A stretch of 64,000 nucleotides of DNA, from NCBI GenBank assembly GCA_030765045.1, contig CM060963.1:70567617-70631616 (forward strand), given 5' to 3'. This DNA is from Tenodera sinensis. Taxonomy: Eukaryota > Arthropoda > Insecta > Mantodea > Mantidae. Numbering within the stretch: the stretch's first letter is position 1; each line of letters begins with the position of its first letter. Position numbers and translations under genes: made by a program. This document shows, in pieces, positions 56,340 through 64,000 of the stretch. The notes beneath the pieces were generated by a model that had not been told where the DNA came from, made no database searches, and was given only the letters and a program-made list of their open reading frames with translations.

Positions 56340-56890
56340 TTATAGATATGTCAAAACCAGCTAATGTCAAGTCCATGCTTCCTCTGTCTTAGGTAAGTAG
56401 TTGTCATCTACAGGAAATCATCACTGATGTTGTATGGTAGCCAGGTTTCTTATGTAAAAGAAATAGCCACTAAATTCAAATGGGTGTTACTGCCGTTCCA
56501 AATGATGAGATTAGAGATTAAATCGGGCGCACAGTTTTGTTGCACAGCATCGCCTAAACTGAATGAAACAAGTAGGAAATGTAATCAGTTCACCTGTTGC
56601 ACAATTCACAAAACTACTCTTGAGTTTGCTCTATCGGGAGCAATCAATAAAAAGCGCCGCCGAGCCCAGCCGGGTTCTTACGCTACCATCTGGTCTGTTC
56701 CGATAATTCAGTCCGGTACATTTAGCTGAAGACAGATTCACTCCTCACCATTCATTTTTGTGAAGTTCTAGATCCACAGCTTTCAACAAAGTAAACAAGA
56801 AAATGAAACGCAGGGAGACTTAAGATGAAGCCAGTGTTGGAATCGTTTCAAAATATTTCAAGTATGGGTGAGGGAAGACAAAACCTTGCC
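56340..56890. other. Unassigned sequence
   Basis: The 100-codon frame at 56427-56729 has no recognised domain. Nothing else recognised. Confidence 0.3.
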
Positions 56891-56895
56891 ATTTT

Positions 56896-57340
56896 TACCT
56901 TCTCTGCTACGCATAGTAAGTAGAGGAAGTATTGTATTCCATCCAAAAATTCGATACCGATATTTTACCGGAAATATATATTTAGAGGTTCCCCAAAACA
57001 AAAAGTGTCTTTAGAAAAAGGTCTTCGTGTGTTTGCGAACAGCACAACTCAAAAAACGAAGTTATTAAATATCAAACTTGGTTTTTAAATTCAGCATTTT
57101 CCAAGGATGCGACACCATGATTTTCAAGAAAATCCTCCCCAGATTACGCCTTACATGAAACTTTTTCGAATATTTTGATTTTCTTAAAAGTAGCCTAACG
57201 ATTTTGATTAAAATACCATAGGTTTTAGTTATTTTTCAGGATAAATGGAAGGTTTATCTTGAATTTTCTGAGAATGTCCGCGAAAGTTCTTTTCATTCTG
57301 GATGGCTTTTGCATAACTGGTACACCAAAGAGATACACCT
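56896..57340 (+). repeat. X repeat, 5' half, plus orientation
   Basis: It starts ACCTTCTCTGCTACGCATAG in place of the usual ACTTTCTCTACT and proceeds in family order to TTTTGCATAACTGGTACACC. It ends in an A9 run. The 3' half is missing. Confidence 0.8.
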
Positions 57341-57583
57341 AAAAAAAAAGTCATGTCTGGCGCGCCAAAGTCGTCTATTCTTACAGGACACAGCGCCTTG
57401 ATTAATCATATGGGTTAGTAATATTAAGACTTGGGACTTGTGACCACTTGCTGCTGCCGCTACGCAACTGTATCATGGATGGTGTAAACAAGGGACTGTG
57501 CCCTGTAGGACTTCGACCAGGCGTGCTCAACCGCAGGCAAGTTAGGGAGGTTGAAATCACCTCTTCCACCCGCTGGGACAGAA

Positions 57584-58255
57584 TGACGCATTTATCTGTG
57601 GTTGCTGAGTTCGAGTGGCGACACATTCTTACGTACAGGAAATCAAAGGCGTGCGCATTCATATTCTACTTCTGATTAACCCACTATGTTTCTGAGGACA
57701 CTTTTTTGGCACGATTTACGTTTCAGAAGGCCTTCAATGTTTGGTGCAAAAGATGAAGTGGACAGTCTCAAAAGATACGCAAGGTGATTTTCACTTATCT
57801 TGCTGCATTACTCGCTTTTAATGTAGTTTATTTTTGAAAATGTTTATTCGCAGGTAGAAATGGAGCCAAAGACTGCCATTAAACTAGATGCAAACAAACG
57901 TAATCTCGGATATTCACAGCAGAGCAGAGACCTAAATAATTCGCACCCTTTTTTCTCAGAACACTTTACGGCCGTGGAAGTCTGCAATGCAAGTAGTTTC
58001 ATTTTTGTAGCTGGTGTGAAGCCTCACTTCATGGAAACTTCAAAAGTGCAAAGTAATTGGATTTTGGTTTCAAATGTTTTTAGGTCTTCAAATTGTGAAG
58101 AGAATGTGTCGTACAATTGCATCAAGAGTGCGTTGTATTTTTGCAGGAGTATAACGCTTATTGTGAACACGGAAGTGTAAATCTGCAACTACCAGTCTTA
58201 AAATCAAGCACTTAACTTTGTCGTGTTTATCTCGAAAACAAAAATATTCGTCCTC
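57584..58255 (-). pseudogene. hAT-type transposase C-terminal relic, copy B
   Basis: It is aligned base for base with 43356-44010 over about 650 bp (for example GAATGACGCATTTATCTGTG, TTTGGTGCAAAAGATGAAGT, CGTAATCTCGG). On the minus strand it encodes the same region (CEYPRLRLFASSLMAVFGS). It carries a small insertion relative to copy A within 57970-58035 that fills out the expected hAT spacing, so copy A has a deletion there. Frameshifts split it. The plus-strand frame 57860-58180 is a shadow. An X-repeat fragment starts right at its N-terminal edge (58262). Confidence 0.65.
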
Positions 58256-58261
58256 CAATTT

Positions 58262-58381
58262 AATTAAGGTATACATTTCATTTGGCATAAAGATATTTTA
58301 AACATATGGTATTTCAATCAAAATCGTTAGAGCTATTTTTGAGAAAAATCACAATGTTTGAAAACTATTCCATATAGAACA
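58262..58381 (-). repeat. X repeat fragment, minus orientation
   Basis: TATACATTTCATTTGGCATA, AAACATATGG and TCAAAATCGTTAGAGC match the family middle in complement. It is cut at CCATATAGAACAGAGGTGGG. Confidence 0.65.
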
Positions 58382-58384
58382 GAG

Positions 58385-58630
58385 GTGGGCAAATGCGGAT
58401 TCGTGAATCCTTGTGATACATGAACCTTTCGCCGTGCAACTATGCAACACAACAGTACACACCCCCTGCCTTAGTTCATTTCAGGAGTCCATAAGTCATT
58501 TCGCGACCGGTAACTGGAGGAATTATGTCTGTCATGTGTAACAGATATTTCATGGTTTTCTTCGAGGCAACATTGAACTTTATTATAGGTATACCGCATA
58601 CAACGAAAAAGCTAGTGTTTTCTGATCTAC
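58385..58630. other. Unassigned sequence
   Basis: It opens with CAGAGGTGGGCAAATGCGG, which resembles a hAT terminus, but no matching right end was found. Confidence 0.3.
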
Positions 58631-58636
58631 ATTTTT

Positions 58637-59364
58637 ACTTTCTCTACTGGTAAGTAGGGGAAGTATTGTATTCCACCCAAAAATTCGATGTCGAGATTTC
58701 ACCGGAAATATATGTTTAGAGGCCCCTTGAATCCAAAAAAAAGCATTTTTAGAAAAAGGTCTGTGTGTGTCTGTGTGTCAGTCTGTCAGTCTGTGGATAG
58801 CATAACTCAAAAACGAAAAGTCGGTTAAAAACCAAAGTTGGTATTTAAGTTTAATGTCTTTCAAGGATGCGACACGAAGATTTTAAGGAAAATACCCCCA
58901 CGCTAAACTACCCTTTACATGGAAAATTTTTCGAAAATTTTGATTTTCTTGAAAATTGTTCTAACGATTTTCATTAAAATGTCATATGTTTGAGATATTT
59001 TGATGACAAATGAAATGTATATCTTGAATTTTCTGGGTATAGCCCCTGTAGTCGTATTTACTCTGGACGACTTTTGCATAATTGGTAAACCGTTAGAGAT
59101 AGACCAAATCATACTGTACAAAAAATGTAGATCTTGCTAAAATACACAATTTATGTCTCAATAAATTTTCTTGTAGGGTGAACCGACTTTTCGTTTTTGA
59201 GTTATGCTGTCCACAGACTGACACACACACACGGACTTTTTTCTAAAAATGCCTTTTTTTTTTTTTGTATTCAGGGGGCCTCAAAACATATATTTCCGTT
59301 GAAATCTCGACATGGAATTTTTGGGTGGAATACAATACTTCCCCTACTTACCAGTAGAGAAAGT
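58637..59364. repeat. Fold-back X repeat with about 187-bp inverted arms
   Basis: The left part (58637 to about 59179) is a plus X repeat from its first base to the GTAGGGTGAACC block. At 59180 it switches to the complement of its own first 185 bases and ends ...CCAGTAGAGAAAGT at 59364. Both outer ends are therefore the same sequence, ACTTTCTCTACTGGTAAGTA, with a T5/A5 run outside. Arms are 58637-58826 and 59180-59364. The family's 3' third is absent. This is either a rearranged copy or the transposon form of the family. Confidence 0.85.
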
Positions 59365-59369
59365 AAAAA

Positions 59370-59852
59370 TGAATGCAGTCGGTACAGACGTGTTCAAAGA
59401 ACGTGTTGGTTTGAGAGAATTTACTGCGTCTATTACACCGAAGCAGTGTTTTGCTCCACATATCTTTCTGATGAACATAGAAAAGTCAAAACTGAGACTC
59501 GCGTTTCAGATAACCACCTCTCGGCGCAACTGCATATTGCGCCAGAGTCTGAGTATTTTCTCATATGTTCGGATGATAATGTGTGTAATTTCAATTTCAC
59601 ATAATAAAAATATGACCATCCCTTTCTGTTTGAAACAAAAGCACTGATCGTTAGCTGCATCAATCAGCCACTGTCAACAGTTTAAGAAGCGAAGAAATTC
59701 CACTCCTACAAGCAACAGGAATGTTATGCGGGTTGCATGCACAGTGGATTCGCACCAGACACTATTCTGCCTGCCCCTGATGTAGAGGATAGCCTTGGGT
59801 AGGTAGGGAGCTTTTCTTGAAAATCCTTCGTTCTTAATCTTGAAAGATGCTG

Positions 59853-59895
<43 letters not shown>

Positions 59896-60830
59896 CAACG
59901 CATTATTAGTTTTCTGTCCTTCTGAATAATACGTTTTTCACCATCCTAGCCCATCCTCAATGAAAGGAACTGGTTCATGTTCTTCTGGAAGTTCGTCAAA
60001 TTTTGAATGAAATTAGTTATTTCTCTCTCTCTTTCTTATATCGTAATTCATGTTTATATCGCCTGGAATAATGTAGAGAATCCATTAGAAATGAAAAGAG
60101 AGAATCCCGTTGAGACGAGACAACGAATTGTACGCGTGTCCGTAGGTCTATTGATCATCGCCAAAGTACCACGTGTAGGCGGAGACCTTGTGCAGAGATT
60201 GACAATGTCAGCTACTCTTGAAGCCTATCAAAGTTTAATTCCACTAGGCCTGCGGAATTCGCACCAAGAAAGATTTCTCGTCTCATTACGTAAACACAAA
60301 GGAACGTGTTTGGTTTTCCACTACGTCCTCTATTGCGCAGTGTTCCAGCAATACTAGAAAATATATGAGTAAAATTATATGGAGTTGTTCCTCAAGGTCA
60401 AACGTCGGTTAGCCTAAGCGCCGCTAATCTCGTGACTCATGCACGGCAAAAATAATCCCTTTTCCTGAAGAAACAATTACATCAGGACTATAGTAGATAT
60501 AACTAGAAGGAAGGCGGATATTCACTTCAACGTACCATGGTCAAGGTGAAGGAAAGAACGAAGGTTGATATCGGTGTTCTTTGTAACAGATGACCTTTTG
60601 GTACAAGATTGCATAGTGCAGTATTGCAAACGTGCTACTTTCAACGTGAATTGATAGAGCAGGACAAACATTAAATGCTCAGTGATAGAAATCTGATGCT
60701 TTTTCTTCCATTTATGCTTACAAAAGCTCATTATTCTAGCTACTTCTTATTAATTTACATTTAAATATTTCGTTCCATAAAGAAGGTAAAGCGATAGTCG
60801 GAGGATTCCTAATTTCAAATGAAGCTACCC
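59370..60830. other. Mostly unassigned, with a T39 run and an X-repeat scrap
   Basis: 59775-59856 (GATGTAGAGGATAGCCTTGG, TTCTTGAAAATCC, CTTGAAAGATGCTGAAC) is a diverged minus-strand X scrap ending in a T39 run (59857-59895). The frames at 59197-59604, 59312-59647 and 60007-60357 (111-135 codons) have no recognised domain. The first two begin in the X arm. Confidence 0.4.
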
Positions 60831-60839
60831 AACTAGACT

Positions 60840-61285
60840 CCATCCCAAGAAAACTTGAGATATTTTGGAAACCGTTAATGGTATGAAAAAAGTTAGCTGC
60901 AAATTGCATATTTTAATGAGTTCCACATTTTATTCTTGCAGTAGATGTGCTTCTATCTCTAATTATTTCCCAATGAAAATACTTCATAGCCTGTTTGTAG
61001 AAAATACAATGCACTCATATATTTTACGACAATATGCAAAGTATGAGAAATTTAAAAAATGAAAATATTTTCCATGTGTGAGGTACGAAGAACTTGCATT
61101 CTTAAATATGAGGTTTGGTATTTCGTTTTGGAGTTACGCATGCGAATTTTGGTCTAAAATGCGTCTTTATTTTTACTTGTACTTTTAACTTTTACGGGAC
61201 CGTTAAATGTCGGCTTCCAGTGAAATCTTGATATAGAGCTTTTGGGTGGTAATACAATAAATATTTCTGCTATTTTCTATAAATG
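60840..61285 (-). repeat. X repeat, minus orientation, diverged
   Basis: AGTTCCACATTTTATTCTTG, CTATCTCTAATTATTTCCC, TTTTCCATGTGTGAGGTA and CCAGTGAAATCTTGATATAG, then TTTTGGGTGGTAATACAATA, are in family order. Several deletions. Confidence 0.6.
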
Positions 61286-61424
61286 AACAGCAGAGAGTAA
61301 AAATATGATATTGTTTTACATATATTATCAAGATGTGTTGCAGAAAAAAAAATCATTACTCATTTCAATAGAAAGGGATACAGGAAGCTGAAGTGATGTA
61401 AAATCTTTAAAAGCTCGTAGCTCT

Positions 61425-61511
61425 ATGGAAAACCCTGGGAAAGAACCTTATCCGGATAACTCATTCTAACCGAGATTCGAACTCGGAACCTCTTGAATGT
61501 GAGGCACACTG
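61425..61511 (-). repeat. tRNA-derived SINE fragment, minus orientation
   Basis: CCGAGATTCGAACTCGGAAC contains a good B-box complement. The block is shared with 17040-17185. Confidence 0.65.
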
Positions 61512-61879
61512 ACATATATAATCTAGCATTTAAAAGTGCTTACAGTGTTATTGAACAAATTATAGATGTATAAGGGTACTTGTAGAGGTGATGAATGGCC
61601 GATAGCTGCACAGTGGTTTATGGTCGAGTTCACTTTTGTATTTATAAGACCACAGGGTTGTCAGATTAGTATCTCTCCGACTTCCATGCACTAAGCTTCG
61701 GGAGTACTAAGTGATTACTGGCTAAGCACATTGCTCGCTCGAATTATCAGCAGAGTCGTGTTTATTTCAAGGAAGGAAACAGAGACGTTACTTCCACGAT
61801 CAATTTGCGTGTGAAGTCAATCGCGCAGATCTTAGCAAGGTTATTCGCCACGTCTAAACATGCCTCTGTACTTACATTT

Positions 61880-62115
61880 ATTAACCAAATGTCTTAAATG
61901 TGTGTTATTTTAACCAAATAGACATTTTAAAAAAGTAGAACGGAAAAGGAAATGTATCAATGTAAAGCGTAATTTGTATGTGTGTGTGTGTGGGGGGGGG
62001 GGGATTTTCTCGCAAATCTTGGCGTTGCATCCTTGAAATATGCTGATGATATGATGAACATTTATCCGACATTTCTTTTTTGAGTCGTGTTCATGCGCGC
62101 TAAAGGTTAAAGTTC
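61880..62115 (-). repeat. X repeat fragment, minus orientation, diverged
   Basis: GTTATTTTAACCAAATAGAC, TTGGCGTTGCATCCTTGAAA and CCGACATTTCTTTTTTGAGT follow family order. GT and G runs (61977-62003) are inserted. Confidence 0.55.
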
Positions 62116-62119
62116 GAGT

Positions 62120-62390
62120 AGAAAGTAAGTCATTAGAAAAATACCAACACACACTTATTGGTATCGATGCCAAACGGCGCTTGCAAACTTGAAAAAAATG
62201 TGGGTTTTAAGATTATGTAACTTCAAACAATTCAGTGATCACACTCGAGGCAAATGAGGAAGAAAAAGAAAGCGAGATATTATTTCCATTAAAGTATGCC
62301 AGAAATAACCTATTAGGCATTGTGCTACTCGTTGGGTCCGCAACTACGGGCAAGACCTCAGAATACCATAGCTTTTTCCATTTGCCTATC
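62120..62390. other. Unassigned sequence
   Basis: Nothing recognised apart from the flanking X repeats. Confidence 0.3.
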
Positions 62391-62393
62391 GAA

Positions 62394-62486
62394 TGCAGGA
62401 GAAGTATTGTATTCCACACCAGAAAATCAATATGGAGATTAAAAAAAGAACTCTCTCTCTCTGTGTGTGCGCGTGTGTGTGTGTGC

Positions 62487-62541
<55 letters not shown>

Positions 62542-63163
62542 AGCCTGTGGACAGCATAACTCAAAAACAAAAAGTCGGTTAAAAACCAAACTTGGTATTT
62601 AAGTTTAATGTCTTTCAACGATGCGACACGAAGATTTTTAAGAAAATTGTTTCACCCTAAACTACCATTTACATGGGAAGTTTTTCGAAAAATTTGATTT
62701 TCATGAAAATGGCTCTAACGATTTTGATTAAAATGCCATATATTTGAGATATTCTTATGACAAATGAAATGTGTATCTTGAATTTTCTACCTATAGCCCA
62801 TGTAGTCCCATTTACTCTGGATGACTTTTGCATAACTGGTAAACCGTAAGAGATAGGCCAAATCTTACTATACAAATTCCTCACTCTTTGTGTAAATTTT
62901 GGAGAACCTATACTTCTGTCAAATGGAACATCGCTATTCATTTTTTGTATGTTAACCGTACAAAGAGAACGGAATTTCAAAGCTTTAAAAGGTTTGACCA
63001 TCCCTCAAAGCCTACTGTATTCCCATATTCCCCTTTTACCTACAAGGAAATAAACAAGATAATTTTTGCAAATGCTTATCTCAACTAACATGACGATATA
63101 GGAATAAGAGTTAGTAAGAATGGTTAGTACAAAAGTAGAGAAAGTCATGTGAGTGCAACACAT
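62394..63163 (+). repeat. X repeat, plus orientation, with long GT microsatellite
   Basis: It opens GAAGTATTGTATTCCACACC, has a GT tract of about 80 bases (62460-62540), keeps CAGCATAACTCAAAAAC, CGATGCGACACGAAGATTTT and CCTACTGTATTCCCATATTC, and ends GTGAGTGCAACACATG. Frames 62235-62602 (plus), 62386-62589 and 62669-63001 (minus) are repeat-derived. Confidence 0.85.
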
Positions 63164-63181
63164 GCCATGTGAGTGATTTTT

Positions 63182-63289
63182 AGATAAGATTTTAAATCAA
63201 GGACCTCAAAAGATGTATTTTCTGTGAATTTTCAAAAATTATTTTTTTAGAACTACTTCTAATTGCCACGCGTAACCTATGGAGAAAGT
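63182..63289 (-). repeat. Inverted X-repeat 5' end following the plus copy
   Basis: ATCAAGGACCTCAAAAGATG, TATTTTCTGTGAATTTT and CTATGGAGAAAGT are the diverged complement of the family's first 110 bases, lying just beyond the 3' end at 63163. Confidence 0.55.
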
Positions 63290-63299
63290 AAGAAGTTAT

Positions 63300-64000
63300 T
63301 TAAAATACATTATTTACCATTCAGAGTTGAATGATAGATATTGTGCCTGACACAATGGGAGGGAAGCATTATCTTGTTAACTCATATTTAATTATTCGAG
63401 TGTCTACGTCCCAGACTGCAGCAAACTTGTCGACGAATTAAAAGGCTTCGTTTATTTTTATTCGCTCCATCTAGCGATGGAAGCCCACGAGATATGTCGG
63501 CAAGCAAAGTGGTAAAATAACACATGTACAGCTTCCATTGTATTTGTTAGAATGAACATTCTCCACGTGATTTCCAATCTCCTTTTTTGGTTGAATCCTA
63601 GTTAAGCCCTAGAGAGTTCGTTCACCTTCGCATCGTGTCGTATAAATGACACGATAAGGAAGAGCTTGAGGGAAGGAGACAGCTTATTACCAGATGAAAC
63701 TTCGAAAGCCCTTAGGGAGATACAATATAACTCTCAAATTACTACTGTGGCCGGCCTTTGAAGGGAGATCTAGTGGTGTTACCCAGGGAATAATGGAACC
63801 CTACATAATTACTTTGACAAGCAAAACCATTAGATTATGCCTGTTGGAGGTTCGTACCCACCATACACCATAATTATTAGTATCTCTTACACGAAATTGA
63901 GTTGCTTAAATGAACTAGTCCATTCAACTCACATCTCGACTCATGAGGTATACACATAGGTTCCGACGCTCATAGCAGCCGGAAAATCGGAAAATCTGCT
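63300..64000. other. Unassigned sequence
   Basis: ATCGTGTC..GACACGAT near 63633-63656 is a small hairpin. GGAGGTTCGTACCCACC near 63846 looks like a B box and could mark another SINE, but no head or relative is seen. Confidence 0.3.

Noticed and set aside
58380..58640. hAT element starting CAGAGGTGGGCAAATGC
   Set aside because: Only one terminus-like sequence. No inverted partner or 8-bp duplication found.
60007..60357. 116-codon plus-strand frame
   Set aside because: No recognised domain, and no homologous copy in the window. Cannot be supported as a gene.

Overview
The window looks like intergenic or intronic DNA from a repeat-rich arthropod genome. It is AT-rich and eukaryotic, with homopolymer and dinucleotide microsatellites, tRNA-derived SINEs, and relics of non-LTR, hAT and Tc1/mariner elements of the kind common in insects. 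The reverse-transcriptase and transposase relics resemble those I associate with polyneopteran insects (cockroach, termite or stick-insect type), but that placement is inference. I found no intact host gene, no genuine tRNA or rRNA gene and no CRISPR array. The longest open frames are 130-173 codons, and all are repeats, low complexity or unrecognised.

The main component is one dispersed repeat family, called the X repeat here. Its best copy is 55449-56302, 854 bp. It starts ACTTTCTCTACTGGTAAGTA, has a GT/CTGT microsatellite near position 110, and ends GCAACACATCAGA next to a T run. At least 20 complete, truncated or decayed copies on both strands make up very roughly a sixth to a fifth of the window. 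They concentrate at 6.2-7.9, 14.9-16.5, 24.9-32.1 and 54-63.3 kb. One copy is a clean fold-back (58637-59364).

Region by region. 0-6 kb: a non-LTR 3' end with an (ATC)n tail, a MITE at 903-1132, a head-to-head tRNA-like palindrome at 2.86-3.1 kb, and a palindromic MITE (3942-4211) whose right end matches that of a broken DDE transposase (4999-5796). 6-9 kb: X repeats, one nested in another. 9-14 kb: non-LTR relics, one with a 2A-like motif and one with a SINE inserted in its zinc ribbon. 14-34 kb: mostly decayed X repeats and SINEs, one SINE carrying a 272-bp TA-flanked MITE. 34-42 kb: a 5'-truncated retrocopy of enolase-phosphatase E1 inserted in an X repeat, a recent 231-bp tandem duplication, hAT and R2-like relics. 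43-53 kb: one of two copies of a hAT C-terminal relic, a 172-bp hAT-type MITE with a perfect 8-bp target duplication, a 385-bp fold-back element, and a mariner-like element with about 150-bp inverted ends. 53-64 kb: a young SINE with an (AAT)n tail and an 11-bp target duplication, then dense X repeats and the second hAT relic.

The value of the window is as a nested record of insertions: who interrupts whom gives relative ages for the families. The X repeat, whose class I cannot assign, is the best candidate for something undescribed.
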